A stretch of 64,000 bases of DNA from Streptomyces luteogriseus (GCF_014205055.1 NZ_JACHMS010000001.1:1116001-1180000); one strand, 5' to 3'; counted from the first letter of the stretch, positions 42,546-51,584 are shown. A program made the numbers and translations. Notes: a model not told the origin generated them from the letters alone.

Positions 42546-43094
42546 GTGGGCATCGGTAAGGAAATGCGCCGTCTGTGCGGCGAGCTGGTCGCGGAGCTGA
42601 CCCTCCCCGCGCCGGCCCGGCCCGAGGAGCTGTACGCCGCCCTGTGCGACGGCATGAGCAGACGCCGTGGCCGCCCCGTCCTCTTCCGCACGGCCGCGTT
42701 CCCGCCCGGGACCGCCAGCGGGCTCTGGCTCGACATGGCCGAGCAGGACCTCGTCGTGATCGAGGAACGCACCGCTCCCGATCACCAGTTGGTGATCCTG
42801 GGCCACGAGCTGTGGCACATGAAGGCCGGGCACTGCTCCCACCACGTCGAGGGCGCGGCCGTGGCGGCCCGGCTGCTCGACGACGGCGCCGACCTCCAGG
42901 CGACGGTGCTGAAGGTGGCCGCGCGCACCCGTTTCGACCTCGACGACGAGAAGGAAGCCGAGAGCTTCGGCCTGCTGCTGGCGAGCAAGTGCCGGGCCTG
43001 GCTCGCGGGTTCGTCGTCGCGGGGGCCGGTGCAGCGGGACCACCTGGCGGGGCGGATCGAGGCGTCGCTGGGGTATCGCGGCCCGCAGGGCTGA
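42546..43094 (+). CDS. ImmA/IrrE-like metallopeptidase family protein
   Basis: This 182-aa protein contains HELWHMKAGH (87-96), an HExxH zinc site followed by a third His, in a fold like ImmA/IrrE (QLVILGHEL). Such peptidases often cleave the XRE regulator encoded beside them. The start is uncertain between GTG 42528, in GTGA overlap with the XRE gene, and GTG 42546, which has GGGGAGA just before it. A regulator/protease switch is inferred from the gene pair. Confidence 0.7.
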   Translation: MGIGKEMRRLCGELVAELTLPAPARPEELYAALCDGMSRRRGRPVLFRTAAFPPGTASGLWLDMAEQDLVVIEERTAPDHQLVILGHELWHMKAGHCSHHVEGAAVAARLLDDGADLQATVLKVAARTRFDLDDEKEAESFGLLLASKCRAWLAGSSSRGPVQRDHLAGRIEASLGYRGPQG

Positions 43095-43271
43095 ACGGCC
43101 GCGTGGCACGGCAACGGGGTGCGGTCCGCCTCCGCCGAGCGGGCGAACCGGAGGGCGACGGAACCGGATTGTCAGTGGTGGACGGCAAGCTGGAGGGGCG
43201 CCACCGCTGTGCGGGGCGTGCGCGCCGCGAGGGCGCGGGACCGACGACGCCGACACGGGGAGAAACGACCG

Positions 43272-43496
43272 ATGCCCACCGCCGTCCTGACCGATCGTGA
43301 ACGCACCGCCGTCCAGGCCTATCTGCGGCTGCTGCACACGGTCCGCGCCGCTTTCGACCTGGAGGGCGGCCCGCCGCTCGTCCCGCCCGCGGTGCTCGCC
43401 GAGGCGGAGCAGGCCCTGGAGCGCGCCGGACTGACGGGCAACGAGGAGGCGTTCTTCCGCCTCCTGGAGAACTGGTGCCCTGAGCCGGGTCCCTGA
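43272..43496 (+). CDS. Small hypothetical protein, 74 aa
   Basis: An all-helical small protein beginning MPTAVLTDRERTAVQAYLRL and ending ENWCPEPGP. The ATG at 43272 follows GGGGAGAAACGACC, a good ribosome-binding site. A longer frame to 43119 is arginine-rich shadow sequence. No family was recognised. It is convergent with the phosphopantetheinyl transferase gene. Confidence 0.6.
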   Translation: MPTAVLTDRERTAVQAYLRLLHTVRAAFDLEGGPPLVPPAVLAEAEQALERAGLTGNEEAFFRLLENWCPEPGP

Positions 43497-43532
43497 CCCG
43501 GAGCGGCCCCGGTCGGATCGGGCGGGGAGGGG

Positions 43533-44192
43533 TCAGGTGTGCGGCAGCGCGATCGCCGTCGCGACCAGGCCCCGCCCCGCCGTCCAGCGGCCGTCGAAGT
43601 GGCCGACCCGGCGGCCGCCCACCCAGGGGCCGGGGACGAGCAGCGCCGCACGGAAGGTGCCGCCGGGGTTGAGCTCGATGTCGGCCTCCATGAAGTCCAG
43701 CCACTTCCCGGTGAGGGGGAACCACGTTTTGTAGACGGATTCCTTCGCACTGAACAGCAGCCGGTCCCAGTGGATGTCGGGGCGTTCGGCCGCGAGCCTG
43801 CGCAGCCGGACCTCCTCGGCCGGCAGGGCCACGGACGCCAGGACCCCGTCGGGCAACGGTCCGTGGACCTCGGCGTCGATGCCGAGGGAGGCGAGATCGG
43901 TGGCCCGGACCAGGGCCGCGGCGCCAAAGCCGTCGCAGTGGGTCATGCTGCCGGCCAGCCCGGCCGGCCAGCGGGGGGCGCCGCGCTCGCCGCTCAGGAC
44001 CGGCTGCGGCGGCACACCGAGCTTCTCCATGGCGCGGCGGGCGCAGGAGCGCACGACGGCGAACTCCCTGCGTCGCTTGGCGACGGCCCGTGCCACGAGC
44101 GCCGCCTCCTCGGGGTAGAGCGGGGTGTCCGCGTCCTCGTGGCCGTAGGCCTCCACGGTGACCACGGCGTCCGGCAGGAGTTCCTCGATCAC
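43533..44192 (-). CDS. Sfp/EntD-type 4'-phosphopantetheinyl transferase
   Basis: This 219-aa enzyme loads the phosphopantetheine arm onto carrier proteins of polyketide or peptide synthases. The magnesium/CoA motifs are LGIDAEVHG near residue 108 and the FSAKESVYKTWFPLTGKWLDF signature near 150. The N-terminal RREFAVVRSCARRAM is also typical. The GTG start at 44192 overlaps the phosphoesterase stop. Streptomyces carries such a broad-range enzyme next to a phosphoesterase gene, as here. Confidence 0.88.
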   Translation of the reverse strand: MIEELLPDAVVTVEAYGHEDADTPLYPEEAALVARAVAKRRREFAVVRSCARRAMEKLGVPPQPVLSGERGAPRWPAGLAGSMTHCDGFGAAALVRATDLASLGIDAEVHGPLPDGVLASVALPAEEVRLRRLAAERPDIHWDRLLFSAKESVYKTWFPLTGKWLDFMEADIELNPGGTFRAALLVPGPWVGGRRVGHFDGRWTAGRGLVATAIALPHT

Positions 44193-45049
44193 CGCTTCTC
44201 GCCCTCCCTCGGCAGGATGCGCCGCAGCCGTCCCGGCGGCCGGGCCCGCTTGCTCCACTCGCGCGGATAGCCCACCGACACCTCTTCGAAGGGCACGCCC
44301 TCGTGGAAGGTGGTGCGGGGGATGTGCAGATGGCCGTAGACCATGGTGTGCACGGGGAACCTGCGGTGCCAGTCGGCGGTCAGGTCCGTGCCGCACCACA
44401 TGGCGAACTCGGGGTGCCACAGCACGTCCATCGGATGCCGGTGCAGTGGGTAGTGGTTGACGGGGATCACCGGCAGGCCCTCGGGCAGTCCGGCGAGTCT
44501 GCGTTCGGTCTCGGCGACCCGGGCCCGGCACCAGGCCTCCCGGCTCGGGTAGGGGTCGGGGTGCAGCAGGTGCTCGTCGGTGCACACGATCCCGGTGCCC
44601 CGCGCGTACTCCATGCCCTGCGCCTTGGTCGTGCAGCCGGGCGGCAGGAAGGAGTAGTCGTACAGGAGGAACAACGGGGCGACGGCCACCGGGCCGCCGG
44701 GGCCGTCCCAGACGGGGTAGGGGTCCTCGGGGGTCGTCACGCCGAGTTCGCGGCACAGCTCGACCAGGTACGTGTAGCGCGCGACGCCGCGCAGGGTGAC
44801 GGCATCGCTCGGATGGGTCCACAGCTCGTGGTTGCCGGGCACCCAGACGACCTTCCGGAAGCGGCCCGCGAGCGTCTCCAGGGCCCAGCGGATGTCCGCG
44901 ACGGTCTCCGCGACGTCACCGGCGACGAGCAGCCAGTCGTCGTCCGTCCCGGGCCGCATGCCCTCGACCAGGGCGCGGTTCTCCGGGTACCCGATGTGCA
45001 GATCGCTGATGGCCAGCAGTTGTGCGGCGCCACCGGCCGTCGACGTCAC
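44189..45049 (-). CDS. Calcineurin-like metallophosphoesterase
   Basis: This 286-aa protein has the dimetal motifs of the family: AISDLHIGY (D, H), VAGDVAE (GD), WVPGNHEL (GNH), PVIPVNHYPL (H), and YGHLHIPR (GHxH). No signal peptide is seen, so it is cytosolic. The substrate is unknown. The GTG at 45049 follows GGAGGGGGCGAGAG. It is coupled to the phosphopantetheinyl transferase and may serve cofactor turnover, though that is inference. Confidence 0.83.
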   Translation of the reverse strand: MTSTAGGAAQLLAISDLHIGYPENRALVEGMRPGTDDDWLLVAGDVAETVADIRWALETLAGRFRKVVWVPGNHELWTHPSDAVTLRGVARYTYLVELCRELGVTTPEDPYPVWDGPGGPVAVAPLFLLYDYSFLPPGCTTKAQGMEYARGTGIVCTDEHLLHPDPYPSREAWCRARVAETERRLAGLPEGLPVIPVNHYPLHRHPMDVLWHPEFAMWCGTDLTADWHRRFPVHTMVYGHLHIPRTTFHEGVPFEEVSVGYPREWSKRARPPGRLRRILPREGEKR

Positions 45050-45183
45050 CTCTCGCCCCCTCCGCGCGCACCCGGACGTGACCAAGAGATCACATCCGCG
45101 CGGCGGGGAGCAAGAGCGGCCCGGGGGCCGTGGCGGGAGAATTCCTTCACACGCGCGTTGCACGACAGGGCTCGCGGAAGCCG

Positions 45184-45241
45184 TATGATCTGGCCCAACA
45201 CCACCGCTACGAACTTCCCTTTCACAGGGGCGGTTTGGTGT
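45184..45241 (+). promoter_or_regulatory. Promoter and structured leader of the ATP-grasp gene
   Basis: TATGAT (45184-45189) is a good -10 box. It implies a leader of about 110 nt before the ATG at 45308. At the leader's 5' end ACACCA and CCGC (45198-45207) pair with GCGG and TGGTGT (45230-45241), with an inner CCC/GGG stem. Such a hairpin could control translation or transcript stability. No known riboswitch was recognised. Confidence 0.4.
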
Positions 45242-45307
45242 CCCTCCATTTTTCTGCCCGGGCACGGGCTGCTCAGCCCTGCCCGCGAACCGTGAAAGGC
45301 GGCCTGC

Positions 45308-46444
45308 ATGGTCTCTCGCGTACGCGTCTGGCTCAACCGCACGTACGCGGAGAACGTGTTCTTCATGGATCAGCTGCGGAGAAATCCCAGCGACCGGGCC
45401 GTCGCGATCCACGCCACCCACGGCGACCCCGACTCGCCGGTGCTGGCCGCCGCCGACACCGCCGAGCTGGAGCCCGAGAACCTGTCCCCCGCCGGGTACG
45501 TCGAGTACGCACTGGACCAGTGCGGGCGGCGCGGCATCGACGTGTTCGTGCCCCGGCTGCACCAGTCGGCGATCGTGGCACACCGCGCCGAGTTCGAGGC
45601 GGCCGGCACCGCGGTGCTGGCGCCACCGCCGGAGGCCGTGGCCGTCTTCCACGACAAGGTGATCGCCTACGAGGCCGTCCAGGCGATCGGCGTGCCCGTT
45701 CCTCCGTGGTACCGGGTCCGCTCGGAGGACGAACTCGTCGCAGCGGTAGAGGAGTTGGAGGCCGGAGGGCACAAGGCCTGCTTCAAGCCGGCGTCCGGGG
45801 CCGGCGGGGTGGGCTTCCGGATCATCACGCGTACGCCCTTCTCCCTGACGCAGCTGAGCGGGTTCCCGAGCCCGTATGTGCCGCTGGACCTGGTGCTGGA
45901 GGCGCTGCGGCAGGCCGAGGAGCCGGTCGACTGGCTGGTGATGCCGCGTCTGGAGCAGCCCGAGGTGTCGGTGGACTGCCTGACCGGTCCGGACAACCGG
46001 GTCCGGCTGGCGGTGGGCCGCACCAAGAACGGCCGCCGCCGGGGCTTCACCCTGCACGAGCAGTGGCTGGACCCGGCCCGGCGGATCGCGGAGGGCTTCG
46101 GTCTGCACTACCTGTCCAACATCCAGTTCCGGATGTTCGGCGACCGGCCCGTCCTCATGGACGTCAACACCCGCCCGGCCGGCGGGCTGCACCAGCTGTC
46201 GCTGTGCGGGGTCAACGCCCCTTGGGCCGCTGTGCAGTTGGCCCTCGGTGAGGATCCGGGCGAGGTGGTTCCGCCGTTCCTGGGCCAGGACTACACGGTG
46301 GTGTCGGGGCTGCGTCCGCTGCGGCCGGTGTCGCTGCCGCAGCGGCAGCCGGAGACGACGGACCCGCTGCCGGCGGTACCGGCGCCCCCGTCGGCCCAAC
46401 CGGTCGACTCCGTCGGGGCGGCGGCCCAGGTGCTGCCCCTCTAG
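45308..46444 (+). CDS. ATP-grasp domain protein
   Basis: This 378-aa protein has the ATP-grasp fold: FHDKVIAYEAVQAIGVPVP near residue 118, the nucleotide-binding Lys/Gly loop HKACFKPASGAGGVGFR near 155-170, and the metal-binding QFRMFGDRPVLMDVNTRPAGG near the end. It likely forms an amide or thioester bond using ATP; the substrate is unknown. It stands alone, preceded by a structured leader and divergent from the phosphoesterase/phosphopantetheinyl transferase pair. The Pro-rich tail is probably disordered. Confidence 0.75.
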   Translation: MVSRVRVWLNRTYAENVFFMDQLRRNPSDRAVAIHATHGDPDSPVLAAADTAELEPENLSPAGYVEYALDQCGRRGIDVFVPRLHQSAIVAHRAEFEAAGTAVLAPPPEAVAVFHDKVIAYEAVQAIGVPVPPWYRVRSEDELVAAVEELEAGGHKACFKPASGAGGVGFRIITRTPFSLTQLSGFPSPYVPLDLVLEALRQAEEPVDWLVMPRLEQPEVSVDCLTGPDNRVRLAVGRTKNGRRRGFTLHEQWLDPARRIAEGFGLHYLSNIQFRMFGDRPVLMDVNTRPAGGLHQLSLCGVNAPWAAVQLALGEDPGEVVPPFLGQDYTVVSGLRPLRPVSLPQRQPETTDPLPAVPAPPSAQPVDSVGAAAQVLPL

Positions 46445-46451
46445 GTGGTCC

Positions 46452-46970
46452 TCACGGCCTGGCTGCGAGGGCCTCGCGCCACACGGGGCTGTCGACATAG
46501 TGGTTGTCGAAGCGTTCCGAGGAGTCCTTGATCTCCCGCGGGTCGGCCTCGCCGCGCATCACCCGGCCCAGCAGCCGGAGGTAGTCGAAGCGCCCCGCGC
46601 CCGGGGTGAAGACGAACAGCACGTCGGCTGTCGCACCGGGCGCGGCGGCGAAGGCGTGCGGGGTGTTCGGCGGTACGAGAAGGAAGTCGCCGGCTAGCAG
46701 CACGGTGACCTCCTCACCGACCAGTACCTGGAGCGCGCCGTCGATGACGTAGAACATCTCGGACGCCTCGGTGTGCAGGTGGGCGGGCGCGCCGACCGCG
46801 CCCTCGGCGAACGTCGAGCGGTAGCTGGTGAGCCGTCCGCCGGTGTTCGCGGAGTCGGCGAGGAGGGTCATCACGCTGCTGGGGTCGCGTGTCGTCTCGG
46901 CCTCGGTGGCGCGGGTGAGGACCGGTGCGAAGCCGCTGCTGTTTCCCGTTTCGTTCTGTGTCGTCGTCAT
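46452..46970 (-). CDS. Cupin-domain protein, 172 aa
   Basis: A single cupin barrel is visible: HLHTEASEMFYVIDGALQVL with metal-binding His and Glu, then GDFLLVPPNTPHAFAA with the final His. The C-terminal helix has RVMRGEADPREI. It is likely a small metal-binding enzyme or sensor. The ATG at 46970 has no clear ribosome-binding site and a -10 box lies 7 nt upstream, suggesting a leaderless message. Confidence 0.8.
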   Translation of the reverse strand: MTTTQNETGNSSGFAPVLTRATEAETTRDPSSVMTLLADSANTGGRLTSYRSTFAEGAVGAPAHLHTEASEMFYVIDGALQVLVGEEVTVLLAGDFLLVPPNTPHAFAAAPGATADVLFVFTPGAGRFDYLRLLGRVMRGEADPREIKDSSERFDNHYVDSPVWREALAARP

Positions 46971-46977
46971 GACATCG

Positions 46978-46983
46978 ACTCTA
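46978..46983 (-). promoter_or_regulatory. -10 box for leaderless cupin transcript
   Basis: TAGAGT on the minus strand lies 7 nt before the cupin ATG. The same hexamer precedes the leaderless ligase gene at 7291. Confidence 0.45.
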
Positions 46984-47033
46984 GGTAGCCGGGCGACCCA
47001 TGACAGGGGGCATTCCGGTGCCGCGATCGTGGG

Positions 47034-47120
47034 TCAATTCGCCGGTCGGAAACGCCCCGCCCCGGTACAGGCCCAGTGGACGAGGACGCCGAGCTCGGCG
47101 TCCTCGAACCACGGCTGCAC
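47034..47120 (-). pseudogene. Remnant of an alpha-L-fucosidase (GH29) N-terminus
   Basis: Just after the GH38 stop, a 28-codon frame begins GTG and reads QPWFEDAELGVLVHW, closely matching the WFRDAKFGIFVHWG start of GH29 alpha-L-fucosidases. The match breaks off after about 15 residues and a TGA soon follows. The gene seems to have been truncated by a deletion, leaving its head in the operon behind the mannosidase. Recognition rests on a short motif. Confidence 0.6.
47081..47106. terminator. 26-bp perfect palindrome after the mannosidase gene
   Basis: Bases 47081-47093 and 47094-47106 are exact reverse complements with no loop. The palindrome lies inside the fucosidase remnant, 25 nt past the GH38 stop. 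It may end the GH38 transcript or be a protein site. Its presence inside former coding sequence is curious. Confidence 0.45.
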
Positions 47121-47130
47121 GGCAATGGCG

Positions 47131-50100
47131 TCAGCCCCTCCGCAGGCGCAGGGTGAGGATCTGGAAGGGGCGCAGCGCGAGGGCGACGGCTCCGTCGGTG
47201 ATCTCCGCGTCCTGGAGCGGGCGCTCCAGCAGGTCGGTGATCTGGGCGCCGGCGAGCGGGAACCCGGTGCGCAGGGTGCCGGTGGCCCGGCCGCCGCGGG
47301 ACTCGTAGAGCCGTACGACGACGTCGCCGGAGGCGTCGTCGGCGAGCTTGACCGCCTCCACGGTCACGCCCTCGCCCTCGGCCGAGACGACCGGCTCGGG
47401 GGCGCCGGCCGCGTCGGCCACCCGGAGGGGGAGGTTGAGGGCGTAGCCCTCGGCCACGGCGTCCTCGATGGTCGCGCCGGGCAGCAGCGCGTAGGTGAAG
47501 CGGTGGCGGCCCTGGTCGGCCTCGGGGTCCGGGATGCGCGGGGCGCGGACCAGACTGAGGCGGACGGTGGTCGTGGTGCCACCGTCCTCGCGGACGGTGC
47601 GGGAGACGTCGTGGCCGTACGTCGAGTCGTTGATGACGGCGACGCCGTAGCCGGGCTCGGCGAGGTGCACCCAGCGGTGGCCGGAGACCTCGAAGCGGGC
47701 CGCCTCCCAGCTGGTGTTGGTGTGGGTGGGGCGCTGGATGTGGCCGAACTGGATCTCGGCGGAGGAGTGCGGGGCGCGGATGTCGACCGGGAAGGCCGCC
47801 TTGAGGATCTTCTCCGTCTCGTGCCAGTCGATGTCCGTCTCGATGTCGATGCGGGGGCTGCCGGCGCGGACGGTGATCGTCTGGGTGATCGTGGAGCCCT
47901 TGCCGAAGGACCGCTCGACGCGGATCGCGCCGATCAGCGGGTCCTGCTCGACGACCGTGACGGACGACGCGTCCAGGAGGTCCGTGTAGCGGTTCTTGTA
48001 GTGCTTGTCGATGTCCCAGGCGTCCCAGTAGTTGGGCAGGTCCGTGTGCAGGCGGAGCAGGTTGCCCGGCTCGGCGAGCACCTCGCGGGCGGCGCGCAGG
48101 TCGCGGACGGAGGACAGGGTGCCGTCCTCGGCCACCTCCACGCGGACCAGTCCGTTGTCGAGGACCCGGCCGTCGACCGTGACCGGCTGCGGGGGCGCGG
48201 TGTCGGCCACGGGCGCGGAGCCGCTCGCGGGCACCCGCACGTACACCGGTGTGCCGTCGGCGGTGCGGACCACTTCGGCGCGGTCGTAGGGGCCGGCGTT
48301 GAAGACACGGGTGCCGCCGGCGCCCAGCGCGGCCACCGCCTCGGCGGTCAGCGCGTGCAGTTCCTGTGCGACGCGGGCGTACTCGGCCTCGGCCTCGCGG
48401 TGCACCCAGGCGATGGAGGAGCCGGGCAGGATGTCGTGGAACTGGTGCAGCAGCACCGTCTTCCAGAGCCGGTCCAGCTTCTCGTGCGGGTAGGTGTAGC
48501 CCGGCGCGTGCAGCGCGGCCGTGGTGGCCCAGAGTTCCGCCTCGCGCAGGAGGTGCTCGGAGCGGCGGTTGCCCTGCTTGGTGCGGGCCTGGGAGGTGTA
48601 GGTGGCGCGGTGCAGCTCCAGGTAGAGCTCACCGACCCACACCGGCGCGTCCGGGTACTCCTCGCGGGCCTTGGCGAAGAACTCGTCGGGGTGTTCGACG
48701 ACGACCTTCGCGGAGCCCTCCAGGTCGGCCAGCCGACGGGCCCGTTCCATGATCTCGCGGGTGGGGCCGCCGCCGCCGTCGCCCCAGCCGAAGGGGGCCA
48801 GGGAGCGGGAGGCGCCGCCTTTCTCGGAGTAGTTCCGGACCGCGCGGGACATCTCCTCGCCGCTGAAACGGGCGTTGTAGGTGTCGACCGGCGGGAAGTG
48901 GGTGAAGATGCGGGTGCCGTCGATGCCCTCCCACCAGAAGGTGTGGTGGGGGAACTTGTTGGTCTGGTTCCAGGAGATCTTCTGGGTGAGGAACCATTCG
49001 TTCCCGGCGAGCTTGGCGATCTGCGGATAGGCCGCGTTGTAGCCGAAGGAGTCCGGCAGCCACACGCCCTTGGTCTCGATGCCGAAGTGGTCCATGAAGA
49101 ACCGCTTGCCGTGGATGAACTGGCGGGCGACGGCCTCGCCGCCGGGCAGGTTGCCGTCGGACTCGACCCACATGCCGCCGACCGGCGCCCACTGGCCGTT
49201 CTTGACCGACTCCTGGATGCGGGCCCAGACCTTCGGATGGTTGTCGCGCACCCACTCGTACTGCTGGGCCTGGGAACAGGCGAAGATGAAGTCGTCGTAC
49301 TCGTCGGCGAGCGAGGTGACGTTGGAGAAGGTGCGGGACGTCTTGCGCTTGGTCTCGCGGATCGGCCAGAGCCAGGCGGAGTCGATGTGGGCGTGGCCCA
49401 CGCCGGAGATCGTGTGCGCGCTGGCGTGCGCGGGCTTGGACAGCACCGGCTTCAGCGCCTCGCGGACCGCGGTGGCCGAGCCGGAGACGTCGTCCAGGTC
49501 GAGCAGGTCCATCGCCCGGTCGAGGGCGTGCGCGATCTCGTGCCGGCGCGGGTCGTGCTCGCCGAGCTCCAGCATCAGCTCGCGCAGCACCTGCACATCG
49601 AGGTCGAGGTGCCAGACCTCCTCGTCGAGGATGGCGATGTCGGCGGCGCGGAAGGTGTAGAGGGGCTTGTCGCCCGCGGTCAGCTTGTCGCCGAGCGGGG
49701 TGGGCTTCGAGAAGTTGTCCGCCAGGATGTCCGGGTTGGAGGCGGCCTCGACCAGGTAGTCGACCGTCTCGCCGCCCTGTGCGGGGTTGGCGATCGCCAC
49801 GTACTGGTTGAGCGGGTTGACGGCCTTCAGCGGGGTGCCGTCCGTGAGATGGACGAGGGCCTCGGCCTGGTTGCCGGGCCAGTCGCCGGTGAAGCCGAGG
49901 TCGATGACGGCCTCGACGCGCCTGCCGGCCCACTCCGAGGGCACCTGTCCGCGCATGCGGAACCAGGTGGTGCCCCAGGGCGGGCCCCACGGGGTGCCCA
50001 TCGCGAACGGCTCGTAGGAAGCGGCGGCGGCCTCCTCGAACGGGACCGGCTCCCCCGGGGCCTGCCAGGCCTCCACCTCGAAGGGGACCGTGGCCGCGTA

Positions 50101-50172
50101 GACCGCGGTCTTGATGCGCTGGTCGTGAAGGCGCTGCACGCGCTCCTCGATGCGGCGGCTTTCGTCGTGCAT
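47131..50172 (-). CDS. GH38 alpha-mannosidase
   Basis: This 1013-aa enzyme removes alpha-mannose from glycans. The family motifs are GHAHIDSAWLWP (259-270, zinc-binding His and Asp) and WLPDSFGYN with the nucleophile D374; beta-sandwich domains fill the C-terminal half. There is no signal peptide, so it acts in the cytosol on imported oligosaccharides. It follows the GH4 gene after 71 nt in the same direction, and ends beside the fucosidase remnant. Confidence 0.92.
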   Translation of the reverse strand: MHDESRRIEERVQRLHDQRIKTAVYAATVPFEVEAWQAPGEPVPFEEAAAASYEPFAMGTPWGPPWGTTWFRMRGQVPSEWAGRRVEAVIDLGFTGDWPGNQAEALVHLTDGTPLKAVNPLNQYVAIANPAQGGETVDYLVEAASNPDILADNFSKPTPLGDKLTAGDKPLYTFRAADIAILDEEVWHLDLDVQVLRELMLELGEHDPRRHEIAHALDRAMDLLDLDDVSGSATAVREALKPVLSKPAHASAHTISGVGHAHIDSAWLWPIRETKRKTSRTFSNVTSLADEYDDFIFACSQAQQYEWVRDNHPKVWARIQESVKNGQWAPVGGMWVESDGNLPGGEAVARQFIHGKRFFMDHFGIETKGVWLPDSFGYNAAYPQIAKLAGNEWFLTQKISWNQTNKFPHHTFWWEGIDGTRIFTHFPPVDTYNARFSGEEMSRAVRNYSEKGGASRSLAPFGWGDGGGGPTREIMERARRLADLEGSAKVVVEHPDEFFAKAREEYPDAPVWVGELYLELHRATYTSQARTKQGNRRSEHLLREAELWATTAALHAPGYTYPHEKLDRLWKTVLLHQFHDILPGSSIAWVHREAEAEYARVAQELHALTAEAVAALGAGGTRVFNAGPYDRAEVVRTADGTPVYVRVPASGSAPVADTAPPQPVTVDGRVLDNGLVRVEVAEDGTLSSVRDLRAAREVLAEPGNLLRLHTDLPNYWDAWDIDKHYKNRYTDLLDASSVTVVEQDPLIGAIRVERSFGKGSTITQTITVRAGSPRIDIETDIDWHETEKILKAAFPVDIRAPHSSAEIQFGHIQRPTHTNTSWEAARFEVSGHRWVHLAEPGYGVAVINDSTYGHDVSRTVREDGGTTTTVRLSLVRAPRIPDPEADQGRHRFTYALLPGATIEDAVAEGYALNLPLRVADAAGAPEPVVSAEGEGVTVEAVKLADDASGDVVVRLYESRGGRATGTLRTGFPLAGAQITDLLERPLQDAEITDGAVALALRPFQILTLRLRRG

Positions 50173-50243
50173 GGGATGTCTCCAGGAAGCGGGAAGAGCG
50201 AGCAGGCGGGAAGCGGTGGGGGAAAGCGCTTACCGGACGGCGT

Positions 50244-51584
50244 TCACCTAAGGTACGCCAACCCCGGGTGGACGTCGGTGTAGCCCTCGAGGAGCCTGCG
50301 GGCCACGTTGACGGAGTCCACGAGCGGGTGCAGGGCGAAGGCCTTCACGGCCGTCGCGCGGGAGCCGGAGCCGGCGGCGGCCAGCACCTCGCGCTCGACC
50401 GCCTTGACCGCGCAGACCAGGCCGGTGGCGTGGCCGGGCAGCGGGTCGACGGTGACGGGGTGGGCGCCGTTGGCGTCGACGAGGCAGGGGACCTCGATGA
50501 CGGCCTCCGCGTCCAGGACGGACAGGGTGCGCCGGTTGCGGACGTTGAGGATCAGGGTGGTGCGTTCGTCCCGGGCGATCGCCCGCATCAGGGCGAGGGC
50601 CACCTTCTCGTAACCGCCGGACAGATCGTCCTCGTCGCGTTCGCCGGCGCCCGCGGTCTCGCGGTTCTCGGCCATGTATGTGGCCTCGCGCTCGGCGCGG
50701 GTGCGGTCCCAGACCGTGAGGGCGGGGGCGTGCGGGTTCTTCATCTCGGCGTAGAAGCGGGCCTGCTGGTCGTGCAGGAACGCGCCGCGGGTCTTCTCGG
50801 CCTGCTGGTAGGCGCGTACGGCTTCCCGGTTGAAGTAGTAGTAGTGCAGGTATTCGTTGGGGATGGCGCCGAGCGACCGGAGCCAGTCCGGACCGAAGAG
50901 CTTGCCCTCCTCGAACGAGCCGAGCAGGTCGGGGTCGGCCAGCAGGCGCGGCAGCTCGTCGCGGCCGGCGACGCGCAGGCCGCGCACCCAGCCGAGGTGG
51001 TTGAGGCCGACGTAGTCGATCCACGCCTCGGCCGGGTTCTTCACGCCGAGCACCCGGGCGATGCGGCGGCCGAGGCCGACCGGGGAGTCGCAGATGCCGA
51101 TGACGCGGTCGCCGAGGTGGCGGGACATGGCCTCGGTGACCAGGCCGGCCGGGTTGGTGAAGTTGATGACCCAGGCGCCGGGCGCGAGGCGGGCCACCCG
51201 CCGGGCGATGTCGACGGCGACCGGGACCGTGCGCAGGCCGTAGGCGATGCCGCCCGCGCCCACCGTCTCCTGGCCCAGCACGCCCTCGGCCAGGGCCACG
51301 CGTTCGTCGTTCGCGCGTCCCTCCAGACCGCCGACGCGGATCGCGGAGAACACGAAGTCGGCGCCGCGCAGGGCCTCGTCGAGGTCGGTCGTGGCGCTCA
51401 CCTCGGGCGCGTCCGGGACGTCGGCCGCCTGCTCGGCGAGGACCCGTGTCACCGCCGACAGCCGTCCGGCGTCCAGGTCGTGCAGGACGACACGGGTCAC
51501 CCGGCCCTCGGCGTGGTCCTGGAGGAGTGCTCCGTACACCAGCGGCACGCGGAATCCTCCGCCGCCCAGAATCGTCAGCTTCAC
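50244..51584 (-). CDS. GH4 family 6-phospho-glycosidase
   Basis: This 446-aa NAD- and metal-dependent glycosidase starts KLTILGGGGFRVPLVYGAL, a Rossmann site. The metal-binding Cys is in GICDSPVGLGRR, and GLNHLGWV carries the catalytic His region. It is of the 6-phospho-beta-glucosidase-like type; phosphorylated substrates are usual for GH4 but not certain here. The GTG at 51584 has GGAGG before it. A short open frame ends exactly at its start. Confidence 0.87.
   Translation of the reverse strand: MKLTILGGGGFRVPLVYGALLQDHAEGRVTRVVLHDLDAGRLSAVTRVLAEQAADVPDAPEVSATTDLDEALRGADFVFSAIRVGGLEGRANDERVALAEGVLGQETVGAGGIAYGLRTVPVAVDIARRVARLAPGAWVINFTNPAGLVTEAMSRHLGDRVIGICDSPVGLGRRIARVLGVKNPAEAWIDYVGLNHLGWVRGLRVAGRDELPRLLADPDLLGSFEEGKLFGPDWLRSLGAIPNEYLHYYYFNREAVRAYQQAEKTRGAFLHDQQARFYAEMKNPHAPALTVWDRTRAEREATYMAENRETAGAGERDEDDLSGGYEKVALALMRAIARDERTTLILNVRNRRTLSVLDAEAVIEVPCLVDANGAHPVTVDPLPGHATGLVCAVKAVEREVLAAAGSGSRATAVKAFALHPLVDSVNVARRLLEGYTDVHPGLAYLR

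Noticed and set aside
42546..43094. Firm toxin-antitoxin call for the XRE/HExxH pair
   Set aside because: Only the gene order and HExxH motif support it. A regulator/protease pair is equally likely.
46828..50283. 1151-codon open frame antisense to the GH38 gene
   Set aside because: It mirrors a well-recognised mannosidase on the other strand. Its low-complexity Gly/Val/Arg/Asp composition is what GC-rich third positions create.
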